Assembly: GCF_001512305.1 (NCBI RefSeq)
Contig: NZ_LNUT01000005.1
Location: forward strand, 717,774-781,773
Length of the DNA: 64,000 bases
Source: Arthrobacter sp. EPSL27
GTDB lineage: Bacteria; Actinomycetota; Actinomycetes; Actinomycetales; Micrococcaceae
Reading direction: 5' to 3'
A model generated the notes under the pieces. It saw only the letters and a program-made list of their open reading frames with translations. It was not told the origin of the DNA and searched no databases. Position numbers and translations under genes: made by a program. Of this stretch, positions 52,345 through 61,187 are shown one piece after another (positions within the stretch are counted from its first letter, which is position 1; the number at the start of each line of letters is the position of its first letter).

Positions 52345-53644
52345 GGCACCGCAGTCCAGGGCCATGGCCGGTCCGGGCAGCATCGCACTCGTCGACGTCA
52401 ACTGTTTCTACGCCAGCGCTGAGCGCGCCTTCGACCCCGCCCTGGAAGGCCGCCCGCTGGTGGTGCTCTCCAACAACGACGGCTGCGCCGTCACCCGATC
52501 CCCCGAGGCCAAGGCACTGGGCATCCCCATCGGCGAACCGTGGTTCAAGCTCGCACCGAGGGCGAAGGAGTGGGGGCTGGTGGCGCGTTCCAGCAACTAC
52601 GAGCTCTACGGGGACATCAGCGCCCGGGTGATGGAACTCCTGGGCCGCTACTCGGCGTGGCTGGAGGTGTACAGCATCGACGAGGCGTTTCTCGGCGTCA
52701 AAGGCACCCCGGAAGAACTCCAGCGGCAGGGCATCGCCATGAAGACCGCCGTGCGCCGGAACATCGGAGTCCCCGTCTGCGTGGGCATCGCCGGCACCAA
52801 GACCCTGGCCAAGCTGGCAAACAAGTGGGCCAAGCACAATCCGGCGTTCGACGGCGTCTGCCACTGGGACGCTGTCCCTGCCGCCCAGCGCGAGAGGCTC
52901 ATGGCGGGATTGTCCGTGATCGAGCTGTGGGGCGTGGCGGCGCGGCTGACCAAACGGCTGAACGGGCAGGGAATCCACTCCGTCCTGGATCTGGCGCGGG
53001 CGGACCCCGTCCGGATCCGGGACCGCTTCTCCGTGGTGCTGATGCGGACCGTCCTGGAGCTCCAGGGGACTCCGTGCATCCCGCTGGAAGAAGAACGGAT
53101 TGGCCGCGACCAGCTCATCTTCAGCCGTTCCTTCGCCGCCCCGATCACCACCGGCACCGCGCTCCGCCAGGTCCTCAGCGTCTACGCCCAGCAGGCCAGC
53201 GCACGGCTGGCGAAGCACGGGCTCCAGGCCAAGGTGCTGACGGCCTTCGCCGCCACGTCCGCCTACAACCCACAAGGGAGCGTCCACCCGTCCGTGTGCG
53301 TCACCTTGCCGATGCCCACCGCGGATCCGGTCCTCCTGGCGCGGGCGGCCCACGCCCTGCTCCCGCAGATTGACGACGGCGTCAGGTACGCCAAGGCCGG
53401 GATCATGGTGACCGATCTGCGTCCTTCCGGCCAGCAGGCACCCCTGGCGGCCTTCGCGAACCCGCACGAGGAACGCGGCATCGGCCCGCTGCTGGAGGAC
53501 ATCAGCCGCCGCTACGGCCGCGGTTCAATCGGCCTGGGCCACGCCGGGCTCCGCCACGGTCCGGACTGGACCATGAAACGCGGCATGATGTCCCCCCGGT
53601 ACACCACGGAGTGGGCCGAACTGCCGGTCGTCAAAGCCATGTGA
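52337..53644 (+). CDS. umuC: UmuC-like catalytic subunit of polymerase V, Y family
   Basis: This 435-residue polymerase has the Y-family palm motifs ALVDVNCFYASAER (Asp20) and YSIDEAFLGV, and a C-terminal little-finger region. It matches UmuC in length. With UmuD' it performs error-prone bypass of DNA lesions. The gene is translationally coupled to umuD. Together with dinB the window holds two translesion polymerases around one SOS box. Confidence 0.93.
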   Translation: MSKAPQSRAMAGPGSIALVDVNCFYASAERAFDPALEGRPLVVLSNNDGCAVTRSPEAKALGIPIGEPWFKLAPRAKEWGLVARSSNYELYGDISARVMELLGRYSAWLEVYSIDEAFLGVKGTPEELQRQGIAMKTAVRRNIGVPVCVGIAGTKTLAKLANKWAKHNPAFDGVCHWDAVPAAQRERLMAGLSVIELWGVAARLTKRLNGQGIHSVLDLARADPVRIRDRFSVVLMRTVLELQGTPCIPLEEERIGRDQLIFSRSFAAPITTGTALRQVLSVYAQQASARLAKHGLQAKVLTAFAATSAYNPQGSVHPSVCVTLPMPTADPVLLARAAHALLPQIDDGVRYAKAGIMVTDLRPSGQQAPLAAFANPHEERGIGPLLEDISRRYGRGSIGLGHAGLRHGPDWTMKRGMMSPRYTTEWAELPVVKAM

Positions 53645-53651
53645 GCTGCGG

Positions 53652-54611
53652 TCAGACGGCGGCAGCCAGAGCCTGCTGCAGGAAGGCGTCGAGGACCTTG
53701 CCGGCGTTCTCCTGCAGCCGCCGGGATTCCTCGGCATGCTGCGTGCACTTGGGGCCGTGCAGGCGTTCGCCCAGGTAGAGGAGGGCGGCCAGGACTTCCG
53801 AGAGTTCGGTGTTTCCCTCGGCACGCTGGCGCAGCAGCCTCAGGTGGGCGGCCTGCAGGGCGGGGCCGGGAGTGCAGCCCAGGTCGCGGTCGAAGAGCCG
53901 GCGGCAGCGTTCGTAGGCAGCCAGCCCTTCCACCGGGAGGCCTGCCTGCTCGTACCCTGCGACCAGGATGGTCCAGGCGCGTTCGTTCAGCGGCTCGGAC
54001 TGGACTGCGGTCTGCGCCAGGGAAATGGCCAGCTCGGGCTTGTCGAGGAAGGCCGCTGTCTCGGCCGCAAGGATCTGGGCTGCGACTTTGTCCGCAGCGT
54101 GCCGGGCCCGCGCCTCTTCTGCCCAGTCGGCCACGAGTTCAAATCCCAGCAGGGGCTCGGCAGCCAGCTCCAGGGCCTCCATTGACAGGGTGTGGGCCTC
54201 GGCCGGGGCCGCGTGCCGGGCCGCAAGGAGCCGCTGGCGGAATGCCGAGAGGTCCAGTTCCACGAGCTGGGGGTCCAGCACGTAGCCGCTGTTCGCGGTG
54301 CGAAGCGGGCCGTTCTTGGTGTTGCCGGGCTGGATCGCCCGGCGGATGCCGCTGACGTAGCTCTCCAGGGTGGCCACGGCACCGCCGCTGGCCTGCGGCC
54401 CCCACAGGATCTCCACGAGACGGGTCTTGGAAACAGGTGTCCCCAGATTCAGCAACAGAATTTCCAGGATGTGCCGGGGCTTGCACCCGCCCATGTCTGC
54501 GGCCGTGAGCACTGCGCCGTCGCGCCGGACTTCGAACGTTCCGAACAGTCGAACGGATATCCCGGGCGTCATTCCACCCAATTTGTCCACGTTGGTCTCC
54601 GATTTCCCCAT
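53652..54611 (-). CDS. SARP/BTAD-type transcriptional regulator
   Basis: This 319-residue protein has an OmpR-like winged-helix domain (SVRLFGTFEVRRDG through VSGIRRAI, about 18-100) followed by the bacterial transcriptional activator domain (AERYLDLSAFRQRL region to about 250). AfsR/DnrI/RedD-type SARPs activate secondary-metabolite or developmental genes; the target here is unknown. AAAAGG lies six bases before the ATG. It converges on umuC, seven bases apart, and is divergent from the HtaA-domain gene across a 698-base gap. Confidence 0.83.
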   Translation of the reverse strand: MGKSETNVDKLGGMTPGISVRLFGTFEVRRDGAVLTAADMGGCKPRHILEILLLNLGTPVSKTRLVEILWGPQASGGAVATLESYVSGIRRAIQPGNTKNGPLRTANSGYVLDPQLVELDLSAFRQRLLAARHAAPAEAHTLSMEALELAAEPLLGFELVADWAEEARARHAADKVAAQILAAETAAFLDKPELAISLAQTAVQSEPLNERAWTILVAGYEQAGLPVEGLAAYERCRRLFDRDLGCTPGPALQAAHLRLLRQRAEGNTELSEVLAALLYLGERLHGPKCTQHAEESRRLQENAGKVLDAFLQQALAAAV

Positions 54612-55309
54612 TTTTAACCTTTTTGCCTTTTCGGAGAGCCGGAAGGAATTAGGTGAAGAACGTACTGAGACTCTCTTCCATCCGGCTTTCTAGGAAAACC
54701 GTGACACGCAGATCAGGGGGCAACAAGCAATGGAGCTACCCGATCTTTTACCGTGAGAAAACTCGGGTACACCCGGGATCGGTACCAAGTATTCGCCGCT
54801 GGCAATGTGAGTACCGGGGCCCGGCGGCAGGTATCGGCGCCGCTGTCCTGTCGCGACGCATCGAGTACGCGCAGCCGGGCCTGGCAGGCCCGAAAAGGGG
54901 GCTGCCGCCGGCATCGTTGCAGATCAGGCGCGGTCTGCGCGCAGCGGCTGCGGCAACGAAGGCAGTGACCCGTCCGGCGCAGCTGGGGCCGGCCGGACCC
55001 GCGCGTTCGCGGCAGCCGCGTTCGGGCCGGCCGTTTGAATAGGCTGTTTGAATGGGCCGTTCCACGGGTTCGCCCGGCCCGGGTCATTCCACCAGAAAAT
55101 GATGTTATTTCAGGCAATGATTTTTTACTCCCGCCTGCGTTCCGGCCCGTTCCCGGGCGTGTTCGCCGAGCGGAATTCTGGCCGTCACTGCGTCCCACCC
55201 CGGCCCGGGATGGATAACCGGAGGTCACACAAACCGGCGGCAGTTCATCAGAGCGGCAATCCGCCGATAAGCTCGAGGGAGAACTGCTTTCAGTCACAGG
55301 AGAACCTAC
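54612..55309 (+). other. 698-base intergenic region, no gene recognised
   Basis: The gap between two divergent genes contains AT-richer patches (54600-54640 and 55080-55130) that could hold promoters. Short open frames occur on both strands but have no ribosome binding sites or recognisable content. GTTTGAAT is repeated at about 55033 and 55045. I see no tRNA, riboswitch or transposon remnant. Confidence 0.55.
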
Positions 55310-55816
55310 GTGCAGCCAGCGACCGCTTCATCCGATCCGCTGCCCCCGCTGGGCCTGAGTTGGGCCATCAAGCGCAGCTTCCTGGACTACATCGGGAGCC
55401 TGCCGGACGGGTCCGTCTCAGCGACGGGCGGGGCGAGCATCTCCGCAGCCTCCGGTTTCAGCTTCAGCTTTGAATCGTCCGACTACGACGCCGGCCGCGG
55501 CACCGGTGTGATCCGCTTTCGGGGGGACGTCCGGCTCGCCGGGCACCATGGCATGCTCCTGGTCCGGCTGCTGAACCCGTGGATCACCTTCACCAGCGGT
55601 AGCGGCGTGCTGAGCATCAGCACCGGCGACGGCCCCGACCGCGCCGCCGTCGGTTTCCTCAGCCCTTCGACGCCCCGCCCCGTCAACGGGTCCCTGGTGT
55701 GGGAACACGTCGGCGTGGTCATTTCCCCGGAAGGGTCCGAGCTCTTCGACGGCCAGTACGCCGCCGGCCAGCCGATGGATCCGCTCACCATCCGGATCAC
55801 CGGCCAGGACCAATAA
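55310..55816 (+). CDS. HtaA-domain protein, single domain without signal peptide
   Basis: This 168-residue protein is one HtaA domain: LSWAIKRSFLDYIGSLPDGS at the N-terminus, then VIRFRGDVRLAGHHGMLLVR and the C-terminal LTIRITG. HtaA domains of corynebacterial surface proteins bind heme through conserved Tyr and His residues. Here there is neither signal peptide nor membrane anchor, so export and heme capture at the surface are unlikely, and the function is open. AGGAG lies eight bases before the GTG start. Confidence 0.78.
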   Translation: MQPATASSDPLPPLGLSWAIKRSFLDYIGSLPDGSVSATGGASISAASGFSFSFESSDYDAGRGTGVIRFRGDVRLAGHHGMLLVRLLNPWITFTSGSGVLSISTGDGPDRAAVGFLSPSTPRPVNGSLVWEHVGVVISPEGSELFDGQYAAGQPMDPLTIRITGQDQ

Positions 55817-55840
55817 CCCTGGGACCGGCAGCAGCGCCCG

Positions 55841-56110
55841 CTACGGCTCCCGCTGCACCTCGGATACCGGGGACGCGGCACCGAACAGCCAGCCGGCAAC
55901 GTCGCTGCGCAGCACAACGTGCGGTCCCCCGGTGGCACTGACACTGCCCGTAGGGACGTAGTAGCCGCGGCCTGCGCCCGGGCCGCCGGCCGCACGGTCC
56001 AGGGCCTCCGTCAGGTGCCTGGGCAGGTGCCCCGACGGGCCCAGGGCCCGCAGCCCGTCAAATTCTTCCGGCGTCAGCCGCCCGAGCACTGTCTCGATAT
56101 CGGCCATCAT
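55841..56110 (-). CDS. Hypothetical small protein
   Basis: This 89-residue protein begins MMADIETVLGRLTPEEFDGL and is moderately Gly/Pro-rich in its second half. No domain or membrane segment was recognised. AAGGGAAG lies just before the ATG, which supports translation. It is convergent with the HtaA-domain gene and divergent from the DUF4193 gene. Confidence rests on the ribosome binding site and codon pattern only. Confidence 0.55.
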   Translation of the reverse strand: MMADIETVLGRLTPEEFDGLRALGPSGHLPRHLTEALDRAAGGPGAGRGYYVPTGSVSATGGPHVVLRSDVAGWLFGAASPVSEVQREP

Positions 56111-56332
56111 GCTTCCCTTCTGGCGGAGGATGACTAAGGGACCAGCCTAGGCCGGGGCCGTGAACGCCAGATTAAATCCCGACGACGGTTCTGGAACACC
56201 TGCCAGGCACCAGAATTCGCCGGCATCCGTGCCGTGTGCCAGCCCGCCCCTCCGTACCCAGCAAGTTCACGGGTAGGTGCTGTACCGTTCAATCCCGGCA
56301 ACCCCAGACCAACGGAATCGAGAATCAACCAG

Positions 56333-56635
56333 GTGGCAACCGACTACGACGAAGTCCGATCCGATGTTGCGGAATCACGCAACGCCTCGCTGGAGGCCGT
56401 CCGCTCCGCGAATGCGCCGGACGCCCGCAGCGTCATCCGTGAGCTTGATGAGGCCGACACCTCCGAAGGCGTCGAGCTTCCGGGCGCCGACCTGTCCGGC
56501 GAGGAACTGACGGTCACCGTCATTCCGCAAAAGGAGGACGAGTTTACCTGCTACTCGTGCTTCCTGGTCCGGCATCGCTCGCAGCTTGCCCGGGAGAAAG
56601 CCGGGCACTCGTACTGCGCGGACTGCCTGAGCTAA
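56333..56635 (+). CDS. DUF4193 zinc-ribbon protein
   Basis: This 100-residue acidic protein matches DUF4193: VATDYDEVR at the start, many Asp and Glu residues, and a C-terminal zinc ribbon made of CYSC and CADC. Actinobacterial members are conserved and lie near housekeeping genes; some have been linked to transcription (RbpA-like zinc ribbons), which I state as a possibility only. The GTG start at 56333 fits the family length; the ribosome binding site is weak. Confidence 0.85.
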   Translation: MATDYDEVRSDVAESRNASLEAVRSANAPDARSVIRELDEADTSEGVELPGADLSGEELTVTVIPQKEDEFTCYSCFLVRHRSQLAREKAGHSYCADCLS

Positions 56636-56657
56636 CGGCCGCCATGCCCGCGCCGGC

Positions 56658-57656
56658 TCAGCCCCGGGGGCGGAGCCGCGCGTTGGGCAGCGCGGGGGCG
56701 GGCAGCGGAGCCGGTTCCCCCGGCGGAAAGACGCCAAACCGCGGACTGTCTGCGCCTGTACCGGCGGCCGGCGGCGCGTCCCCGGCACCGATTTCTGCCT
56801 GCCATTCGGCCCGGAACCCAACAATCTCTTCGTGGCTGCGTCCCACGAAGTTCCACCACATCACGATCTGCTCGCCCAAAGGTTCGCCGCCGATCAGGAG
56901 GACCCGCACGGGCTCGTCGCCGGCCGCCAGAGCCAGTGAGGTGCGCCCGGCAGGCAGGTACGCAAGGTGGTCCTTGCCGACCGGACGCCCATCGACCATG
57001 AGGGTCCCGGCATCCACCAGCAGCCCGTGCTCAAAGGCCGGGTCCGTGTCCAGGTCCAGCGTGGACCCGGCATCCAACAGCAGTTCGGCACCGAGCAGCG
57101 GCGTGTGGACGGTGACCGGCGAGCTGGCCCCGGCAAGGGAACCCAAAAAGACCCGCAGGGTCCAGCCCGGGCCGGCCAGCGGTTCGGGGCGGAAATGCTC
57201 AAAAGTCGGCGCCATATGCCGTGCCCGGTCCGGGAGTGCCACCCACAGCTGCGCGCCGTGCAGCACCTCGGTTCCGGGCATGGAAAACTCCGAGTGGCTG
57301 ATGCCGCGCCCGGCGGTCATCAGGTTCACTTCGCCCGGCCGCACCGCGGCGTGGAATCCTGCCGAATCGCGGTGCTCGATCTCTCCGGTGAACAGCCAGC
57401 TGACCGTCTGCAGCCCGGTGTGCGGGTGGCGCGGCACGCGCATCCCGCCGGTATCCCCCACCCGGTCCGGGCCGTAATGGTCCAGGAAGCACCATGCGCC
57501 GATCAGGCTCCGCTGGCGCTGCGGCAGCGTCCGCCGCACGCCCATGGCCCGCGGTCCGCCCAGGGGAACCTCGCGCGGCGCCAGGATTTCGACCCCGGCG
57601 CAGTCGACGTCCACGCCGCACACGATCTCCTGGGGGGCCAGCTCCGTATTGCTCAT
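56658..57656 (-). CDS. Pirin family protein
   Basis: This 332-residue bicupin has pirin hallmarks: FLDHYGPD, RVPRHPHTGLQTVSWLFTGE and GRGISHSE in the N-terminal cupin (metal-binding His and Glu), with a degenerate C-terminal cupin. Bacterial pirins are metal-dependent dioxygenases (quercetinase-type) or regulators of central metabolism. The ATG is six bases after TAGGCT and lacks a ribosome binding site. It is divergent from the hydrolase gene. Confidence 0.87.
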   Translation of the reverse strand: MSNTELAPQEIVCGVDVDCAGVEILAPREVPLGGPRAMGVRRTLPQRQRSLIGAWCFLDHYGPDRVGDTGGMRVPRHPHTGLQTVSWLFTGEIEHRDSAGFHAAVRPGEVNLMTAGRGISHSEFSMPGTEVLHGAQLWVALPDRARHMAPTFEHFRPEPLAGPGWTLRVFLGSLAGASSPVTVHTPLLGAELLLDAGSTLDLDTDPAFEHGLLVDAGTLMVDGRPVGKDHLAYLPAGRTSLALAAGDEPVRVLLIGGEPLGEQIVMWWNFVGRSHEEIVGFRAEWQAEIGAGDAPPAAGTGADSPRFGVFPPGEPAPLPAPALPNARLRPRG

Positions 57657-57662
57657 AACCCC

Positions 57663-57668
57663 AGCCTA
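57663..57668 (-). promoter_or_regulatory. -10 element TAGGCT of the pirin gene, leaderless start
   Basis: TAGGCT on the minus strand is followed by six bases and the ATG at 57656. Confidence 0.5.
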
Positions 57669-57726
57669 GCGATCCGGCCTGTTCTCCCGCAGCACCTGCA
57701 GCGGCCCGAGGCGTCATGATGGTGTT

Positions 57727-58398
57727 ATGACCACCCCCGAGTCGCCCCTCACCATCGCCGTCGGCGATTCCACCGTCTCCGCCGCCTACGCCCGGCCCCG
57801 CACGCCGGCCGCCACCGTTGTGGTGGCCCACGGCGCCGGAACCGGCATGGAGCACCCGTTCCTGGCCGGCTTCACCCGCGCCATGAATGACTTGGGCATC
57901 GCCACGCTCCGCTTCAACTTCCCCTACCGCGAGGCCGGGCGAAAATTCCCGGACAGGCCGCCAGCAGCCATCGCCGCCTGGCGCGCGGCGATGGCGGAAG
58001 CCGCCGCCAGGTCCGCGGGTGAGCCGCTCTGGGCCGCGGGCAAGTCCTTCGGCGGGCGCATGGCCTCCATGGCGGTCGCCGAAGGGATGCCCGCAGCCGG
58101 GCTGGTCTACCTCGGCTACCCGCTCCATCCGCCGGGCAAGCCGGAGAAGCTGCGCGACGAACACCTCTACGGGCTCACGCTGCCCATGCTTTTCCTGCAG
58201 GGCACCCGCGACCCGTTTGCCACGCCCGAGCTCCTGGAATCAGTGGTGGCCCGCATCGGACCATCAGCCAGCCTCGAATGGCGTGAGGGCGGCGGCCACA
58301 CCTTCGACGTCGCGGGAAACAAGCGCAGCGCAGAAGAAGTGGGCGCATCGCTGGCGGCTCCTTCCGCCGCTTTTATCGCCGCGCACGCCCCCGGCTGA
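57727..58398 (+). CDS. Alpha/beta hydrolase, dienelactone hydrolase-like
   Basis: This 223-residue protein has the nucleophile elbow GKSFGGRM (Ser near 101), the oxyanion region VVAHGAGTGMEHPF and the late GTRDPFATPE and EGGGHTF segments supplying Asp and His. It fits the KANL3/Tex30-type hydrolase family; the substrate is unknown. A weak -10 (CATGAT) lies six bases before the ATG. It is convergent with the cyclopropane synthase gene, with a hairpin between. Confidence 0.82.
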   Translation: MTTPESPLTIAVGDSTVSAAYARPRTPAATVVVAHGAGTGMEHPFLAGFTRAMNDLGIATLRFNFPYREAGRKFPDRPPAAIAAWRAAMAEAAARSAGEPLWAAGKSFGGRMASMAVAEGMPAAGLVYLGYPLHPPGKPEKLRDEHLYGLTLPMLFLQGTRDPFATPELLESVVARIGPSASLEWREGGGHTFDVAGNKRSAEEVGASLAAPSAAFIAAHAPG

Positions 58399-58415
58399 GG
58401 CGCCCGCAGCCTCAG
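58395..58415. terminator. Bidirectional hairpin between convergent genes
   Basis: CTGAGGC (58395-58401) pairs with GCCTCAG (58409-58415) around a 7-base loop, overlapping the stop codon of the hydrolase and the last codon of the cyclopropane synthase gene. Confidence 0.5.
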
Positions 58416-59695
58416 ACCCAGGAGTTCCGGCGCAGCGGCGGCTCGGCGCCGCCGGGGCGCTGGACCAGGACCTGGTTGACGCCGGTAAGTCCGGACTCAA
58501 ACCCCAGGGCGCTGGCCGCCATGTACAGCCGCCAGACCCGGGCACGCCCGGCGCCGGCGAGCTGCACGGCGTCGTCCCAGTGGTCCTCGAGGTTCTGCAC
58601 CCAGGCCCGGAGGGTGAGCGCGTAGTGCCGGCGGAGGGCCTCGACGTCGAGCACCTCCAGCCCGCCCGCCTCAAGCGCCCCCACCATCTCGGCGAGACCC
58701 AGCATCTCGCCGTCCGGGAAGACGTAGCGGGGGATAAAGGAGTCCGGATCCGGAGCTGTGGACCCTGCGTTCCAGGAGATGGCGTGGTTCAGCAGGCGGC
58801 CGCCCGGCCGGAGCAGTCCGTGCAGCTTCGCGACGTACGCGGGCATCTGTTCGCGGCCCACGTGCTCGGACATGCCTATGGAGCTGATCGCGTCGAACGG
58901 ACCGTCGTCCACGTCGCGGTAGTCCTGGACGCGGATGGCCACGCGGTCCGTCAGGCCGGCGTCGGCCACCCGCTTGCCCGCCATGGCTGCCTGTTCGGCG
59001 GACAGCGTTACGCCCACGACGTCGGCTCCGTAGCGTTGGGCGGCATGCAGCGCGAAGCTCCCCCATCCGCATCCGACGTCCAGCACCCTCATGCCCGGCT
59101 GCAGGCCCAGCTTCCGGCAGACCAGGTCGATTTTCGCGGCCTGGGCGGCTTCGAGTCCGGTCCGTTCGTCCTCCCACACGGCGCAGGAATAGACCATGGA
59201 CGGTCCCAGCACCAGGGCATAAAAGTCATTTCCGACGTCGTAGTGGTGGGAGATCGCAGCGGCGTCGCGCTGCCGCGTATGGCGCCGGCCGGCACGGACG
59301 ATCCTGGCCTCCTCGGGCGGCGGCGCAGGGTTGGGGCCCAAGGCCCCCAGCAGTGCGGCATTCTTGAGGATGGTCGCGGCCTCGCGGAATGTGGGGCGGC
59401 GGAACGGCCCGGGTTCGGCGAACTTTCCGGCGGAGCTGAGGGCGGCGAAACTCGCGAAGACGTCGCCCGGGGCGTCAATGTCACCGGCCACGTAAGCGCG
59501 GCTCAGGCCCAGCTGGCCCGGCGACCACAGCATCCGGCGCAGGGCCCGCCGGGAGCGGAACTCGATGACCGGGGCGCCGGCAGGACCGGCTTCGGAACCG
59601 TCCCAGGCCTTCAGCCGCAGCGGAATGCTTTCCGTGCCAAGGACAATCGCGAGCACTTCTGCCAGCCGCGGCGCCACACCGGCAGTTTTCGTCAT
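58412..59695 (-). CDS. cfa: Cyclopropane-fatty-acyl-phospholipid synthase
   Basis: This 427-residue methyltransferase has the SAM motif VLDVGCGWGSFALHA and SIGMSEHVGREQMPAYVAKL, the residues that place the bicarbonate and lipid in CFA synthases. It methylenates unsaturated acyl chains of phospholipids at the membrane, often in stationary phase or acid stress. I chose the ATG at 59695, with GAGAGGGG upstream; a start at 59713 would add six residues. Confidence 0.88.
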   Translation of the reverse strand: MTKTAGVAPRLAEVLAIVLGTESIPLRLKAWDGSEAGPAGAPVIEFRSRRALRRMLWSPGQLGLSRAYVAGDIDAPGDVFASFAALSSAGKFAEPGPFRRPTFREAATILKNAALLGALGPNPAPPPEEARIVRAGRRHTRQRDAAAISHHYDVGNDFYALVLGPSMVYSCAVWEDERTGLEAAQAAKIDLVCRKLGLQPGMRVLDVGCGWGSFALHAAQRYGADVVGVTLSAEQAAMAGKRVADAGLTDRVAIRVQDYRDVDDGPFDAISSIGMSEHVGREQMPAYVAKLHGLLRPGGRLLNHAISWNAGSTAPDPDSFIPRYVFPDGEMLGLAEMVGALEAGGLEVLDVEALRRHYALTLRAWVQNLEDHWDDAVQLAGAGRARVWRLYMAASALGFESGLTGVNQVLVQRPGGAEPPLRRNSWV

Positions 59696-59830
59696 GATCG
59701 GGCCCCTCTCCACCCAGCGGTTCTGTGTCTAACCTATTTCGGTGTCCGGCCCGAAAAAAAGGGGCCAGACGGCCCTGCCGCCCGGCGGGTCCGGGGCCAT
59801 CGCCTCTGGTGTCCCCGCCTGGCGCGTGTT

Positions 59831-59836
59831 TATCGT
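59831..59836 (+). promoter_or_regulatory. -10 element TATCGT of the GerW-like gene
   Basis: TATCGT is followed by seven bases and the ATG at 59844, without a ribosome binding site. Confidence 0.4.
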
Positions 59837-59843
59837 CGTAGCC

Positions 59844-60197
59844 ATGACTGAAGCACTTTCATCCCTCGCAGAGACTTTCAAGAACGTCGGCGTGGCCCGG
59901 GCCTACGGCCCCGCCGTCACAGTGGACGGGGAGGAACTAATCCCTGTCGCACTCGTAACCTTCGGCTTCGGCGGCGGTGGAAACACTGACGCGGGAAGCG
60001 CATCCGCCACCGGCCCGGAGAGCGCGGCCGGCGGGGGCGGTGGAGGCTTTGTGCTGCCGCTCGGCGTCTACGGCCGCAGCGGCAGCGGCCACGTGGTGTT
60101 CCGGCCCAACACCATCGCGCTCCTGGCCGCCCTGACGCCCCTGGTCTGCGCCGCCGGCTATACGGTGCGTGGCGTCCTCCGGACCCTGCGGAGGTAG
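59844..60197 (+). CDS. GerW/YtfJ-family protein
   Basis: This 117-residue protein resembles the sporulation-associated GerW/YtfJ family: LAETFKNVGVARAYGPAVTVDGEELIPVA, a glycine-rich stretch (GGGGGGFVLPLGVYG) and VVFRPNTIALLAALTPL. Members are widespread in non-sporulating actinobacteria, where their role is unknown. I chose the ATG at 59844; the in-frame sequence upstream has no homology. The amidohydrolase gene follows after 32 bases. Confidence 0.8.
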   Translation: MTEALSSLAETFKNVGVARAYGPAVTVDGEELIPVALVTFGFGGGGNTDAGSASATGPESAAGGGGGGFVLPLGVYGRSGSGHVVFRPNTIALLAALTPLVCAAGYTVRGVLRTLRR

Positions 60198-60229
60198 GAT
60201 TTTCGGGACGACGACGGACAGGGGATCGG

Positions 60230-61126
60230 GTGGAGATGATGCGGGACACCGACGTACCGCAGTGGTGGGCAGACCTGGGACTCCCGGGCCTGATCGACAT
60301 CCACACGCATTTCCTCCCGGAACGGATGCTGCAGCGGGTGTGGGCGCACTTCGATGAGGCCGGGCCCCTGATCGGCCGCCCCTGGCCCATCACGTACCGG
60401 GCCGACGAAGCCAGCCGGCTGGCCCAGGTCCGCCGGCTGGGCCTGCGGCACTTCACGGCACTGACCTACGCCCACCGCCCGGGCATGGCTGCCGACCTCA
60501 CCAACTTCGCCCTTGACCTGGCCGCGGCCGAGCCCGACTGTGTCCCCAGCGCCACCTTCTACCCGGAAGAGGGTGTCCTGGACGAGGTGCACTCGGCGCT
60601 GGAACGCGGCGCACGCGTGTTCAAGATCCACGCGCAGGTGGGCGGATTCGATCTGCGCGAACCGGTGCTGGACCCGGTCTGGGGCCTGCTGGCCGAGGCC
60701 GGCGTCCCTGTGGTGGTGCACGTGGGCAGCGGCCCCGTGCCGCGGCCGGGCTTCACCGGCCCGGACAAGCTTGAAGGGGTGCTGCGCCGCCACCCGCAGC
60801 TGACCGCCGTCGTCGCCCATCTGGGGGCACCCGAGTACGGCGAGTTCCTGGACCTGGCGGACCGATTCCCCCGTGTCCACCTGGACACCACCATGGTCTT
60901 TACGGACTTCTTTGAGGCGGCCGCCCCGTTCCCGCCGGAGCTCCTGCCCCGTCTGGCTGCCATGCCGGAGCGGATTGTGCTGGGCAGCGATTTCCCCAAC
61001 ATCCCGTACCCCTATGCCCACCAACTGGAGGCGCTGGAACGCCTGAGGGACAAGGAACCCGGGCTCGACGACGAGTGGCTGCGCGCCGTCTGCTGGTTCA
61101 ACGGCAAGCGGCTGCTGGGCGTCTGA
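60230..61126 (+). CDS. Amidohydrolase family 2 protein
   Basis: This 298-residue TIM-barrel enzyme has the metal motif DIHTHF near residue 23, FKIHAQ in the middle, VVHVG and late GSDFPN with the catalytic Asp. It belongs to the amidohydrolase 2 (ACMSD-like) group that decarboxylates or hydrolyses small carboxylates; the substrate is unknown. GACAGGGGA lies before the GTG start. A possible -10, TAGGAT, at 60196 would give it a promoter of its own. Confidence 0.83.
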   Translation: MEMMRDTDVPQWWADLGLPGLIDIHTHFLPERMLQRVWAHFDEAGPLIGRPWPITYRADEASRLAQVRRLGLRHFTALTYAHRPGMAADLTNFALDLAAAEPDCVPSATFYPEEGVLDEVHSALERGARVFKIHAQVGGFDLREPVLDPVWGLLAEAGVPVVVHVGSGPVPRPGFTGPDKLEGVLRRHPQLTAVVAHLGAPEYGEFLDLADRFPRVHLDTTMVFTDFFEAAAPFPPELLPRLAAMPERIVLGSDFPNIPYPYAHQLEALERLRDKEPGLDDEWLRAVCWFNGKRLLGV

Positions 61127-61137
61127 CGCGGGCCGCG

Positions 61138-61187
61138 GCGACTACTCCTGGCTCGGCGACTACTCCTGGTTCTGCGACTACTCCTGG
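61138..61187 (-). repeat. Triplicated end of the ligD-like gene
   Basis: The plus-strand unit GCGACTACTCCTGG occurs at 61138-61151, 61156-61169 and 61174-61187, period 18. The last copy contains the stop codon (61180-61178 on the minus strand) and final codons; each copy therefore repeats CAGGAGTAG on the minus strand. Confidence 0.85.

Noticed and set aside
54649..54660. DtxR-type iron box (TTAGGT half site) upstream of the HtaA-domain gene
   Set aside because: Only one half site is present, too far from the gene and without the matching second half.
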